From Diacronema lutheri (Eukaryota; Haptophyta; Pavlovophyceae; Pavlovales; Pavlovaceae): a stretch of 64,000 nucleotides of DNA. Shown here in pieces: positions 1 to 10,183 of the stretch; within the stretch, counting starts at the first letter, position 1; each line of letters opens with the position of its first letter. The notes beneath the pieces were generated by a model, which saw only the letters and a program-made list of their open reading frames with translations, did not search any database and had not been told where the DNA came from. The stretch is taken from positions 744,001 through 808,000 of the forward strand of contig JAGTXO010000015.1 in the NCBI GenBank assembly GCA_019448385.1, in the 5' to 3' direction. The translations under genes were made by a program, and so were the position numbers.

Positions 1-3000
1 CACATTGATGGTGACGGCGACGGCAGCGATGACGACTGCGCGCGCGACGGCGCGCCGGCGGATGCGACGGCGGCCGACGCTGCGCGGGACAATGGCCCGG
101 CCGCGCCGCTGCTCGTTGCCTCGCTGGCCCTGCCCTCGTTCACTGTCCGCGTGCGCAGCCCGCACGATGGCGGCGCGGAGCTTGACGCCCCGCGCGGACG
201 CGCGCGCTTGGACGCGTGCGCGCGCGCGCTCGCGCGCTCGTGCGACGAGACGCCGCTCGTCTCGTTTGCCGCGCGTGGGCTGCGCCTTGTGCTCGCGGTG
301 CCGCACGGCGCGCGCGGCGTCGACGCGTCCTTCGCCCTGCGCTCGCTGCACGTGCGCGACGAGGCGGTGGACGAGGCTGCGCCCTTTGCGTATTTTGCGC
401 GCTCGTGCGCGCAGGAGGCTGCGTGCGTGGACGGCGGCGGCGGCGGCGGCGGTGGTGGTGACGGCGGCGGCGCGGTGCTCGTGCGCGTTGCGACGGGCGA
501 CGCGCTGCTCGCACCGGGCTGCGCATGGGCGCGGGACGGAGACGCGTCGGCCGCGCGAGCACAGGCGGCGGTCCGGTTCCGGTTTGGTGGGGCGGAGGTG
601 CATTGGACGCACTCTTTCGTCGAGCGAGCTATGCGCCTCGCGACCGGCCTCTCTCGCGCGCTCGACGATGGCGATGGCGACGGCGGCGACGGCGACGGCG
701 ACGGCGGTGGCGACGGCGACGGCGGCGCGTCAGCGCCGGAGACGGCATGCGCGCATGCGTGTCGTAGCCCGGCGCGAGGCAGCGAGCGAGCGTGCGGCGG
801 TGTGTCACAGGGCTCGGCAGGCCCGGCCGGCGGTGCGCGCGCGCTCACGTCGCCGCGCACCGCGCCGCGGCCGACGGCGGCACGCGCTGACGCGGCGGGC
901 GTCGACGCGGCCGGGCTGGTCGTCGATGCATCGCTCGGCGCGCTCGCGTGCGCGCTCTACGCTGAGCCGACCGATGGAAGGGGCGATGGAAGGGGCGGCA
1001 TGCCACGCGCGCCGCGCTGCGTGTGCCGCGCGACGCTGCTCGCGCTGCGCTGCCGAGTGCAGCATGGCGCAGACGGCCGTTACGATGCGAGCGCGGCCGT
1101 GCGATCTCTCGATGTGACGCATGTGCGCGAGGGCGAGGAGGGGGCGGCGCTCGCCCGCCGGCCGATGCTGCGGCCGGCGGGCGGGGCGGAAGGGGCGGGC
1201 GGCGAGGGCGGGAGCGACCTCGTGCGCGTCACGCTCCGCTCCGCGCGACCAGCCTCGCCGTCTGCCGCGCGCGGCGCGCCCGCCGGCGCCGGCGCGGGCG
1301 CGCACGCTGCCGCCCTCGAGCTCGAGCTGGGCGAGGCCGAGTTGTGCTACTACCAGCCGCACGTTCTAAGCGTCTACCGGCACGTGCGCGAGGGCGTGCT
1401 CGGCGCGCTCGTCGGCGGCGCGGCGCGCTCGGTCGCCGACGCGGCGCGCGGCGCGCTCGAGGCGGAGCTGGCAGGCGGCAATGGGGGCGTGCAACTTAGC
1501 GTGCGCACGGCCGCCGCGCGCCTCTTCGTACCGACCGATGTGCAGTGCGAGGAGGGGCTGAGCTGCACGATGGCGGCGCTAACACTCGACCACAGCACCG
1601 CGCGTGCGCAGGATGGCGTTCGTTGCGACGCGCTCGTGCGGATCTGCGCGCGCGCCCTCGCAGTCAGCGCCGTCACCGCCGCGCGCACCGCCGCGCGCTC
1701 TGCCGCGCGCGCCGCCGCGCGCACGCGCATGCCGGCCGCGGCCTTGCGACACGGCAGCCGGCCGGTGCCGTCGGCGGACGGGCCAGGCACGCGCGAGGAG
1801 CTGATGCTGCGGCACGTCGATCTGACCACGGACGTGCGCATGCCGATCGCGTCAGCGCCGGCGGGCGCCGAGCGCGCGCGCGCCGACGACGGACGAGCGG
1901 CTGTGCACGGCGCGCGTGCGCAGCGCCCGGCCGTGTGGGCGCGCGCGGAAAGTCGAGCGGGAGGCGCCGAGCTCGAGGTGAGCGCGCGCAGCCTGCTCAT
2001 CGTGTGGGACGTGCTCGAGTCCAATCTCGGCGCGGCCGACGAGGAGGAGCATGTGGACGACGCGGGCGGTCTGGGCGCGCAGGACGAGCGAACACGGGCT
2101 GCGCACGCGCAGCCATCGTGTAACGGCTCCCCCTCGTCCGATGCGTCCGCCGATCCCGGCGCGCGCGACGCCGCGGGCGCGGCGAGCGCCGAGCGGCTTG
2201 AGGTGAGTCTCGAGCTGCGCGCGCTCGCCCTGCTGCTGCGCGACGACCTCGGCTGCGCAGCGCGCGCGCGCGTCGACAACGCGTGCGCGCAGTGCGCGCT
2301 GGACGGCGGCAGTGGCGGCATGCACATGTCGCTCTCGGCGCGCGGGATCGCGTTCGTGCCGCTCAGCCCGGACGGCGGTGGCGCGGAGGGGATTGTCGAG
2401 GCGCGCGCGCAGCCGCAGCTCCCCTTCCTCGTGCGCACCGCCCCGCACGAAGAGACGGCCGCGCGCGCGCCGCGCGGCTCGGAGGGCGCGCGCGCGCCGT
2501 CGGCCGACGGGCCGCCTCCTCCCCCCGAATGGCACCTCGTCGTCTCCTACTCGAAGCATGGCTGCGCATCCGAGCCGCGCCGCGCGCAGCTGCACCTGCA
2601 CGGGCTGCAGCTCGCTCTCCTCCACGCGCATGCCCTCCGGCTCGCGCGGCTGTGCTCCGGGCCGTTCGCGCCCGCCGCGCGCGCGCGGCCCGCCGCCGCT
2701 TCGCCGTCGGGCGCCGCGTCGCCGGCGCGCGCCACCGCCACCGCCACCGCCGCCGCCGCCGCGACCGCCACCGCCACCGCCACCGCCGCCGCGACCGCCA
2801 CCGCCACCGCCACCGCCGCCGCCACCGCCGGCGGCTACTCGCTGCTGCCCGCGCCGCAGCCGGGCGGCGCCTCCGCGCTCGAGGTGGGCGTGACGCTGCA
2901 CGAGTGCATCGTCTTTGTCCCGCGCCAGCCCGGACATTCGAGCGCGGACACGCCGGCGCTCGGCGCGCTGCGCGAGCGCGGTAGCGCGGCAGGCGCGGGA

Positions 3001-6000
3001 TTCGCGGCGGAGGTGGCGGAACTGCAGCTTGCATGCATCGGTCCCACCCTCGTGTCGCGCGGCTCGAGCTCGCTGCAGCTGCGCTGGGCGTCGGCGGAGA
3101 GCGCGCGCGCTGGTTCGTGCGAGGCGCGCGCGTCGTTTGTCGACATGAGCTGTGAGATGCACGCGGGGCCGCCGCCCCTGCCGCTCACACCCCACCTCGC
3201 GCTCGACATGGGCGAGGCGCTCGGCGCGGCCGACGGCGCGGCGCGGTCCGTAGCCACCGCCGCGCGCCCAGTCGACGCGGCGTCGCTTCCGTTGCGCCTC
3301 GTTGCCGCCGCGCATGTCGAGGCGCGCGTCGAGCACCGCGCAGCCGGTGGCGGCGACGGCAGCGACGGCGGCGACGGCGTCGATGGCGGCGGCAGCTTCA
3401 CCAAGGTGGCCGTCGAATGCCCGCGCGAGCTCAAGGCCACGCTCTCCTACGCAGCCGCCGTGATGCTCGCGCAGGTGGCGAGCAGCTTTGCGCGCGCGCA
3501 CGCGGCGGCCTCGGAGCGGCAGGCGCGCGGACACGCGGACGCGCCGCAGCTTGCGACGGACGTGCCGCCCGCGCGCGTCGCGGCGCGCAGCGCGGCTGCC
3601 TCGCTCGCGATGGACGTGAGCACAGTGGGCGGGCGCGTCGAACTTGTGAATGACGCGCACGGCAGGCGGGTGCGGCTGCTGCGCGCGCAGGTGCCCGAGC
3701 TGCGCGGCTGGGCGGCGGCGCATGGCGGCGGCAAGCTGCGCGGCTGCGTGTCGGCGACGCTCGCCGTCTGGGCGCACAGCGCGCAGCTCGGCGCGTGGGA
3801 GCCGCTGCTCGAGCCGTGGCCTTTCCACGCCGAGTTGAGGGCGCAGCGCGGCGTGCCCGGCCGTGGCGGCGACGGAGGCGCGGGCGGAGCGGGCGGGTTC
3901 GTGCGCACGCGCCGCGTTGAGCTGCGCTCCGAGCACGCGCTCGCGCTCAACGTGTCTGCCGAGCTCATCGCGCACATCACGCGCACCGCGCACGCGCTGC
4001 ACGCCGACTTTCTGAACGCGCGCCTGGAGCGCGCGGCCGTGCGCCGTGCGGCGGTGGCGGCCGCGGCTACCGCGACGGGCGCGCCCGCCGCGGCGCCGGC
4101 GACGCCCGGGCGGGCGGGCGCGGAGGCGGAGCCCGCGTCGCGCGCGCGCCACCACCCGAACGGCGCCGAGGTCAACGCGCTCGTGCTCGTCAACATGACG
4201 GGGGGCGGGCTTGCGTGCGCGGGTGCGCGCGGCATTGGATGGGACGCGCTGCCGCCCGGCGCTCGGCTGCGCGTTGCGCCGGTGCCCGCCGGCGCCGACG
4301 GCCTCGGCCCCACCCTCTCGCTCCGGCTGACTGGCTGGCAGCCGCTAAGCGCCGTGCCCGTCGGCCGCGTCGGCGCGCGCTGGCACGCGCTCGAAGCGGC
4401 GGATGGCTCAGCGGCTGCCGGCTGCCACGGCACGAGCGCGCGCTCGGCCGACGCTGCGCCGCCCTCCGCCTCCTCGTGCGAGCACGCGACCGCCGGTCGA
4501 TTCGCCATCGTTGACGTCGCGCTGTGCGCTGACGTGCGCGTCGTGACGGTTCGCTCGCCGTGGGCGCTGGTCAATCGCAGCCCGTGCAGCCTCGAGGTGC
4601 ATGCCAGGCAGCCTGCGCGCGGCGGGGCCGGAGGCGGCGGTGGCGGTGGCGTGAGCGACGTGTGCGTGCTGCGGCCGAGCGAGGTGCTCGCGCTGCCCGT
4701 CTGGGCACCTTCGGCGGGCAGCGCTTGGCGTGTCTCGCTCCGGCCCACAGGCGGCACGCACCACTGGTCTGCGCCCGTCGAGCTGCCGCCATCGCCCGTC
4801 GCCGATGCGGCGCGCGGCGCGGCTGCGCCCGTCCTCGCGCAGCCCGCGAGCGCGCAGCCGCTCGCGCCGGGCGCGGAGGCGGCGTGCGCGCTCGTGCTGA
4901 GCTGCGCGCTGGGCGTGCAGCCGCACACGGCCGTCATCTCCATACTCGCGCCGGTCACGCTGCGCAGCGCCGTCGGCAGGCCGCTCCGTCTCAGCGTCCA
5001 GCACGCCGACGCGCGCGCGGCGCCGCGCGGCGCGTCGACCAACGCGGCGGCGGAGGTGGCGGCGGCGGCGGCGGCGGCGGCGCGCTCCGTGCGACCCGTG
5101 GAGCGCACGCTGCAGCACGCGGACGAGCTGTCGCTGTGCGCCCCGCTGTGCGCGACGCTCCTCGTGCAGGCGTCGCTCTGCGGCTACCGCCCGTCTCCGC
5201 TCACGCAGATCATGCTCGGCGCGGCGGCCGGCGCAGCGGGCGGCGCGGCGGACCGCGCGGCGGACGGCGCGGCGGACGGCGTCGAGCTGCTCGATGCGCG
5301 CATCGTGCTCGTCGCCGGCGACGGCCAGCGCCTCGCGCTGCGCGTGCTGCACCGGCTCGAGCGGACGGGCTGCAGGCTGCTCACACTAGTTGCGCCTCTC
5401 GTCGTGTACACGACGTCACGCATCGAGTTTGCCTTTCGCCCGCCGCACGCACACGTGCCGTACGGCGGCGCGGGCGGCGTCGGCGCGTCCGGCGGCTTCG
5501 TCGGCGCGGAGGAGCGCGACGCCGTCGTCGACGCGTTCCAGAACGAGCGGCGGCCATCGCTGTTCGAGCCCTTCTCACCGCACGCCCTGCGGCCAAACGA
5601 CGCATGCGGCGCGCTGTGCGACGCGGGTGGAGCATCGCTCGGCGCGCGCGCGCTCGACGGCGGTCGCCCGTCCGAGCGCCTCCGCCCGCCGGCGGGCTGG
5701 GAGTGGAGCGGCGAGTGGGCCGTCGTGCGCGACCGCTCGACCGACCGCGACGGCTGGGCGTACGCGGCAGCGTGGCACGACCGCTGGCGCTTCGTCGAGC
5801 AACCCACCTCACTCGTGCGACGCAGGCGCTGGCGCCGGCCGCGCGCGCGCGGCGCGCCGGCGAACGCGGGCGTCGAGCGCTGCCCGCTGCCGTGCGTGCC
5901 GCCCATATACGACTTGCACGCGCTGTCGCTGTGCGTGCCCGGCGCGAGCGGCTGGTCGGCGGCGCTGCCGCTCGACCGCGCGAGCGGCGCGGCGGCCGAT

Positions 6001-9000
6001 TTTGCGCTGCCGCTCGACGCGGCCGACGCGGCAGCGTCGAGCGGCAGCGCCGCCGGCAGCCCGTCGTCGCCGCGCGCGCGCTTCGAGCTCGCCGCGCGCG
6101 TTGGCGTGGCGGACGGCGACGCGTCGGCGTTCACGCGCACGCTCGTCCTCTCGGCGCGGTACACGCTCGTCAACCAACTGCCATTCGCGGTGGCGCTCGC
6201 GCAGGCGGGCGCCGAGGCGCTCGCGCTGCCGGCGCTGGGGCCGGACGCGCGCACGGCGGGCGACGCGAGGGGGCGCACGCTGCTTGGTGCGGGTCAGTCG
6301 AGAGCCGTGCACTGGCCGGACGGGCGCGGCGCACGCGCCGTCCGCGTGCGCGACGCGTCCGCGGGCGACGGCGTCGCCGAGTGGGGGCCGGCGGTGCGGC
6401 TGCGCGCGGGCTGCGTCGCGCTCTTCATGCCGCTCGCGCCCGGCGCGCAGCCGCACGCCGGCGCGCTCGTCGTCACGTCGTCGTGCGCGCGCGGCGCGCG
6501 CGCCGTCCGGCGCGAGACGGTCGCGATGCTCGAGGCAGTCGCTGACGGCGCGGTCCTTGCGCTCGCGCTGCGCCTGCCCTCGGCGCGCGGCGCGGACGTG
6601 CCCTTCTGGGTTGAGAACAGCTCAGCGACGGCGGAGGTGCATGCGGGTCAGGCGCCGTGCGACGCGCTGCCCGAGCCGAGCAGATGGACCGTTGTACCGC
6701 CCGGCGGCCGCGCGCCGCTTCTGCTCGAGGCGCTCGACGTGGGCGCAGCGCAGCTCGGCTGTGTGCTGCGCGCGCGCGGCGGAGCCGTCACGCTCGCCCT
6801 CGGCGGGCTCGAGCACGGGCGCGCCGATCTCGGCCAGCCGCTCGGCTCGCGTGACGAGCGCGGGGTGCAACTCGTCTGCTGGCTCGAAAGGGCGGGCGCC
6901 GTGTGCGCACTGCGCGTGGCCGACGTTGCGGCGCCGTCCGCGCTCGCGCGCGCGCCGCGCGCCGAGCGCAGCGCGCACACGAGCGCGCCCGCCGCCTCGA
7001 CCGCCACCGGACCGCCGGCCGCACAGCTCGGCGTCCACACCGCACGCGCGCCGCTCGGCGCGCCACCGGCGGGCGCGGGCGCGCTGCGCGCCGAGGTGGC
7101 CGTGCGCCTGGCGGCGGTGAGCGTCTCGCTGATGAGCAGCGGGTGCGAGCACGCGCTGCTGCTCTGCGAGCGCATCAGCGGCTCGCTCGAGAGCGTGCAT
7201 GCGCTGCCGAGCGGCGGCGGCGCGCCGGCCGACAACGTGCTGGCGCCCGCGCCGGGCTGGGATGGCAGCGTGGAGCACAGCGTGACGTTGAGCGTCGGTT
7301 GGGTCGAGCTCGCGAACCAGATGCCCGCCATCCCGTTCGGCGCCTTCTTCCGACCGACGCGCGCGGCGGACAACGCGGCGTCGCCCGCCGCGCTCGACGC
7401 ACGCGCCGCGTGGACGACGCACGGCGACGGCGCGCTCGACGTGCGCGCCGCGCGCGTGCGGCTTGCCGGCAGCGAGGTGGCCATCGAGACGCGCTCGGCG
7501 GCGGCGCTCGTGCACGCGTGCGCCGACGTGAGCGCCGCGCTCGCCGAGCTCGCCGAGATGGCGAGCGACACGGCTGGCGCGCGCGGCGAGGGCGACGGCG
7601 CGTCCGATGGCGCGTCCGATGGCGGGTCCGACGGCGGGTCCGATGGCGGGTCCGATGGCGCTCCGACGTGGCCACGCGTGCGCTCGGAGGGCGACGTCCT
7701 CGCCGACGCGCTCGCGCGCGCGGCGCGCGAGCGCGCGCGCGGCGCGAAGCGCGTGCATGTGCGTGCGCTCACGTGCGAGGCCTGCCTGCTCCACCTGAGC
7801 ATGCGCTCGTCCGCGGCGGGCGCGGCCGCGCTCGTCGCCGCCGCCGAGCGGCTGCGCGGCGCGGGCGAGGCGCGCGGACTGCCGCGCGGGCTGGCGGGCG
7901 CGCTCGGCGGCGGCGGCGCGCTCGGCGCGCTCTCAAGCTCCCTGCTCTCCGTGCTCCTCAACGTGACGCGCGCGCCGCTCCTCGCGCGCGAGCTGGCCGT
8001 GCGCGACTTTGACGGGCCGCGCGCTCAGCTGCTCGCGGCCGCGCGCGCGCACTACCACGGCTGCATCGCCGACCAGCTCGCGTCGCTCGTCGGCTCGGCC
8101 GACCTTCTGGGCAACCCGCGACAGCTGATCGAGCGCGTCGAGCGCGGCGTGCGCGACGCGCTGAACGACCCGACCGGCGACGGCTCGCGCTCGCTCGTGA
8201 GCAACCTGCTGAGCGGCGTCACGCGCTCCGCGTCGCTCCTCACCGGTTCGCTCGCCAACGGCGTCGCCGAGCTCGGCCTCGAGCGCGGCGACGCGTGCGC
8301 GCGCGCCGACTCGGCCAACCAGCGCGGGGCGGTGCGCTCGGCTGGCGCGGGCGTCGCGCTCGGCCTCGAGTCGGTCGCACAGGGCGCGCTCGGCGGGATG
8401 CTCGGCCTCGTGCTGCAGCCGATCGGCGGAGCGCAGCGCGCGGGCGTCGCCGGCTTCGCGCAGGGGCTGCTCTCGGGCGTGACGGGCGCGCTCGCAAAGC
8501 CGCTCGTCGGCGCGATCGACGCAGCGTCCATCCTCGCCGAGGGCGTCGCCGCCTCGTCCGCTGCGCCAGACGACGAAGAGAGCGCGCTGCTCGCGCTGCT
8601 GCGCGCGCGCGCGCGACCGCCGCGCGCCTTTGGCCCGCACGGCGAGGTGGTGCCGTACGCGGAGCAGTCGGCGCTCTTCGCGGCCGTCCTCGAGCAGCTG
8701 CGCGGCACGAGCGCCGGCGCCGCGCGCTTCGAGCGCGACCGGCTCGTCGGGCACGCGGCGCACGTGCTCGTGAGCACCGGCCACCTGATCGGCGTCGAAA
8801 TGCTGCGCACCGGCTGGCAGCCGCGCTGGATTGTGCCCGTCGCGCGCATCGCGTTCGCCGAGCAGCGCGGCGCAGACCTCCTCCTCCACTTTGACGCGTG
8901 CGCCGCGCCGCGCGCCGCTGCCGCGGACGGCGGCGAGAGCGCGCGGCTGGTGCGATGCGGCCGCGCGGAGCACGCCGCCGCGCTGCGCGGGCTCATCTTG

Positions 9001-9051
9001 CAGGCGAACACGCTGCAGAACGTCGTCGTCGAAGGTGCGCCCCTCGGCTAG
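1..9051 (+). CDS. VPS13-family bridge-like lipid transfer protein, C-terminal part (5' end outside window)
   Basis: One uninterrupted frame runs from the window edge to a TAG at 9049, giving about 3,016 residues with no start inside the window, so the gene is 5'-partial. The C-terminal segment at about 8197-8520 (GVTRSASLLTGSLANG, then GGMLGLVLQPIGGAQ and GVTGALAKPLVGAID) is the glycine-rich VPS13 C-terminal signature. It is followed by a PPRAFGPHGEVVPY segment and a PH-like end. About 4150-7150 resembles the beta-rich VAB/SHR-binding region, with repeats of the type VTVRSPWALVNRSP. At 5689-5840, GWAYAAAWHDRWRF and VRRRRWRR look like a DysF-type motif. The family forms hydrophobic bridges moving phospholipid in bulk between organelles at contact sites; location here is inferred. 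Length and lack of introns are notable. Runs of Gly and Ala-Thr (2743-2830) reflect GCC-type repeats. Confidence 0.86.
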   Translation, partial: HIDGDGDGSDDDCARDGAPADATAADAARDNGPAAPLLVASLALPSFTVRVRSPHDGGAELDAPRGRARLDACARALARSCDETPLVSFAARGLRLVLAVPHGARGVDASFALRSLHVRDEAVDEAAPFAYFARSCAQEAACVDGGGGGGGGGDGGGAVLVRVATGDALLAPGCAWARDGDASAARAQAAVRFRFGGAEVHWTHSFVERAMRLATGLSRALDDGDGDGGDGDGDGGGDGDGGASAPETACAHACRSPARGSERACGGVSQGSAGPAGGARALTSPRTAPRPTAARADAAGVDAAGLVVDASLGALACALYAEPTDGRGDGRGGMPRAPRCVCRATLLALRCRVQHGADGRYDASAAVRSLDVTHVREGEEGAALARRPMLRPAGGAEGAGGEGGSDLVRVTLRSARPASPSAARGAPAGAGAGAHAAALELELGEAELCYYQPHVLSVYRHVREGVLGALVGGAARSVADAARGALEAELAGGNGGVQLSVRTAAARLFVPTDVQCEEGLSCTMAALTLDHSTARAQDGVRCDALVRICARALAVSAVTAARTAARSAARAAARTRMPAAALRHGSRPVPSADGPGTREELMLRHVDLTTDVRMPIASAPAGAERARADDGRAAVHGARAQRPAVWARAESRAGGAELEVSARSLLIVWDVLESNLGAADEEEHVDDAGGLGAQDERTRAAHAQPSCNGSPSSDASADPGARDAAGAASAERLEVSLELRALALLLRDDLGCAARARVDNACAQCALDGGSGGMHMSLSARGIAFVPLSPDGGGAEGIVEARAQPQLPFLVRTAPHEETAARAPRGSEGARAPSADGPPPPPEWHLVVSYSKHGCASEPRRAQLHLHGLQLALLHAHALRLARLCSGPFAPAARARPAAASPSGAASPARATATATAAAAATATATATAAATATATATAAATAGGYSLLPAPQPGGASALEVGVTLHECIVFVPRQPGHSSADTPALGALRERGSAAGAGFAAEVAELQLACIGPTLVSRGSSSLQLRWASAESARAGSCEARASFVDMSCEMHAGPPPLPLTPHLALDMGEALGAADGAARSVATAARPVDAASLPLRLVAAAHVEARVEHRAAGGGDGSDGGDGVDGGGSFTKVAVECPRELKATLSYAAAVMLAQVASSFARAHAAASERQARGHADAPQLATDVPPARVAARSAAASLAMDVSTVGGRVELVNDAHGRRVRLLRAQVPELRGWAAAHGGGKLRGCVSATLAVWAHSAQLGAWEPLLEPWPFHAELRAQRGVPGRGGDGGAGGAGGFVRTRRVELRSEHALALNVSAELIAHITRTAHALHADFLNARLERAAVRRAAVAAAATATGAPAAAPATPGRAGAEAEPASRARHHPNGAEVNALVLVNMTGGGLACAGARGIGWDALPPGARLRVAPVPAGADGLGPTLSLRLTGWQPLSAVPVGRVGARWHALEAADGSAAAGCHGTSARSADAAPPSASSCEHATAGRFAIVDVALCADVRVVTVRSPWALVNRSPCSLEVHARQPARGGAGGGGGGGVSDVCVLRPSEVLALPVWAPSAGSAWRVSLRPTGGTHHWSAPVELPPSPVADAARGAAAPVLAQPASAQPLAPGAEAACALVLSCALGVQPHTAVISILAPVTLRSAVGRPLRLSVQHADARAAPRGASTNAAAEVAAAAAAAARSVRPVERTLQHADELSLCAPLCATLLVQASLCGYRPSPLTQIMLGAAAGAAGGAADRAADGAADGVELLDARIVLVAGDGQRLALRVLHRLERTGCRLLTLVAPLVVYTTSRIEFAFRPPHAHVPYGGAGGVGASGGFVGAEERDAVVDAFQNERRPSLFEPFSPHALRPNDACGALCDAGGASLGARALDGGRPSERLRPPAGWEWSGEWAVVRDRSTDRDGWAYAAAWHDRWRFVEQPTSLVRRRRWRRPRARGAPANAGVERCPLPCVPPIYDLHALSLCVPGASGWSAALPLDRASGAAADFALPLDAADAAASSGSAAGSPSSPRARFELAARVGVADGDASAFTRTLVLSARYTLVNQLPFAVALAQAGAEALALPALGPDARTAGDARGRTLLGAGQSRAVHWPDGRGARAVRVRDASAGDGVAEWGPAVRLRAGCVALFMPLAPGAQPHAGALVVTSSCARGARAVRRETVAMLEAVADGAVLALALRLPSARGADVPFWVENSSATAEVHAGQAPCDALPEPSRWTVVPPGGRAPLLLEALDVGAAQLGCVLRARGGAVTLALGGLEHGRADLGQPLGSRDERGVQLVCWLERAGAVCALRVADVAAPSALARAPRAERSAHTSAPAASTATGPPAAQLGVHTARAPLGAPPAGAGALRAEVAVRLAAVSVSLMSSGCEHALLLCERISGSLESVHALPSGGGAPADNVLAPAPGWDGSVEHSVTLSVGWVELANQMPAIPFGAFFRPTRAADNAASPAALDARAAWTTHGDGALDVRAARVRLAGSEVAIETRSAAALVHACADVSAALAELAEMASDTAGARGEGDGASDGASDGGSDGGSDGGSDGAPTWPRVRSEGDVLADALARAARERARGAKRVHVRALTCEACLLHLSMRSSAAGAAALVAAAERLRGAGEARGLPRGLAGALGGGGALGALSSSLLSVLLNVTRAPLLARELAVRDFDGPRAQLLAAARAHYHGCIADQLASLVGSADLLGNPRQLIERVERGVRDALNDPTGDGSRSLVSNLLSGVTRSASLLTGSLANGVAELGLERGDACARADSANQRGAVRSAGAGVALGLESVAQGALGGMLGLVLQPIGGAQRAGVAGFAQGLLSGVTGALAKPLVGAIDAASILAEGVAASSAAPDDEESALLALLRARARPPRAFGPHGEVVPYAEQSALFAAVLEQLRGTSAGAARFERDRLVGHAAHVLVSTGHLIGVEMLRTGWQPRWIVPVARIAFAEQRGADLLLHFDACAAPRAAAADGGESARLVRCGRAEHAAALRGLILQANTLQNVVVEGAPLG

Positions 9052-9084
9052 CCGGCCACCAACCCACCATTCTATAGCCGAGGT

Positions 9085-9109
9085 TGGAAAGTGGATGCAC
9101 TTTCGCGCC
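9085..9109 (+). promoter_or_regulatory. TGGAAAGTGG + TTTCGCGCC promoter module
   Basis: The 134-bp gap between VPS13 and the WSC gene holds TGGAAAGTGG (9085) and TTTCGCGCC (9101), 77 bases before the ATG at 9186. TTTCGCGC matches the E2F/DP consensus TTTSSCGC. The same two-part module recurs at 51460-51488 upstream of another gene. A regulatory role is inference. Confidence 0.4.
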
Positions 9110-9185
9110 CAAACAAGCCTGCTGCTGCAGGCTGCAGCGTTGAGGCCCACGGAGCGGTGGCGGACGGCGCCTGAAAAAGAACGCA

Positions 9186-10121
9186 ATGTGGATGATGCTG
9201 ACCCTGCTCCTCGCCAACGTGCAGCCCGTGGCGGCATTCGGCAGGTCTGGCGTCTGCGACCACATGTCGATGCAGGACCTGCAGACCTTCGTGGTCGGCG
9301 CGTACGCGCAGCTCAAGGTCATCAACGAGATCCCCAACGATTTGGCGCGCGGCATCGCGCAGCGCGGCGTGTGCACGTCGCTGCTCAACCGCGACGACTC
9401 GCCGGCGAAGTGCCTGACCGAGGCCGTCGTCAACAAGACGGTCGGCGCATGCCGCGCGATCAAGGGCTGCCCCGCTGAGTCGGGCTTCCGTGGCGCGATC
9501 GACAAGCTGTGCGGCTTTGCGGGCGGCTTGGCGTGCAAGCCGCCCATGTGCGCGAGCAGCGACGACCTCGACGGCGTCATGGCGGGCTGCTTCGACGTAC
9601 GCCGCGCCGATTCAAACGGCGCTATCGTGCGCGCGCAGTTCAGCCCCGTCGTGCTCGAGGACGCGACCGCCGTGGGCTGCGCCTCGGAGTGCGCCGGCTC
9701 GGCCAACTTTGTCCTCGAGGACGGTGACTGCTCGTGCGGACGGCACGCCTTCGATCTGGCGGGCGCGGCCGAGTACAAGGTCAAGGCCAAGGACTGCGGC
9801 CGAAGCTGCAGGCAGGAGCCCGACGTACATCGCGAGCTGCCGTGCGGCCGCTCAAAGAGACTGGCCGTGTATGAGACGGCCGAGGTCGCAAAGCTCAGCC
9901 GCGCGCTTCGCGGGCACGCTCTGCGCGCCGAAGGTGCAATCACCATGGCGTGGCGGAGCGACACTCTGCCTCGCGCGTCGGCGCTCGGCGCCGGCTGCCT
10001 ACTGCTTGCCATGGCCGCGCTCGCCACCGCATTTCGCTCGCGTGGCGCGCGTGCCGCCGAAGGCAGCCGCACATCGGCGGCCGCTGGCACGTGGCGCGAG
10101 CGGGCGAATCGGCTCGTCTGA
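9186..10121 (+). CDS. Secreted/type I membrane protein with WSC-like domain
   Basis: 311 residues, single exon. The start is the ATG at 9186, followed by a short hydrophobic signal peptide (MMLTLLLANVQPVAA). The ectodomain has about 20 cysteines. Residues about 138-235 follow the WSC pattern: CFDVRR at the start, then CASECAGSANFVLEDGDCSC, a C-G-R-S-C step and CGRSKRLAVYE at the end. A hydrophobic helix (about 266-285, ASALGAGCLLLAMAALATAF) with a short basic tail would anchor it as a type I membrane protein. WSC domains bind carbohydrate and occur in cell-wall stress sensors. The N-terminal Cys-rich half (9250-9590) is unrecognised. The gene ends 62 bp from a convergent gene. WSC assignment is by cysteine spacing only. 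Confidence 0.62.
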   Translation: MWMMLTLLLANVQPVAAFGRSGVCDHMSMQDLQTFVVGAYAQLKVINEIPNDLARGIAQRGVCTSLLNRDDSPAKCLTEAVVNKTVGACRAIKGCPAESGFRGAIDKLCGFAGGLACKPPMCASSDDLDGVMAGCFDVRRADSNGAIVRAQFSPVVLEDATAVGCASECAGSANFVLEDGDCSCGRHAFDLAGAAEYKVKAKDCGRSCRQEPDVHRELPCGRSKRLAVYETAEVAKLSRALRGHALRAEGAITMAWRSDTLPRASALGAGCLLLAMAALATAFRSRGARAAEGSRTSAAAGTWRERANRLV

Positions 10122-10183
10122 GCGCGGCGCGCACCGGCCCCCGCCTGTATAAGTACAGTTTCTTTCCTTTTTTTGGCGAGTGC

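Noticed and set aside
140-8900. Long ORFs on the opposite strand and other frames of VPS13 and most other genes
   Set aside because: Low-complexity Arg/Ala/Pro translations without motifs. They arise because TA-containing stop codons are rare at this GC content.
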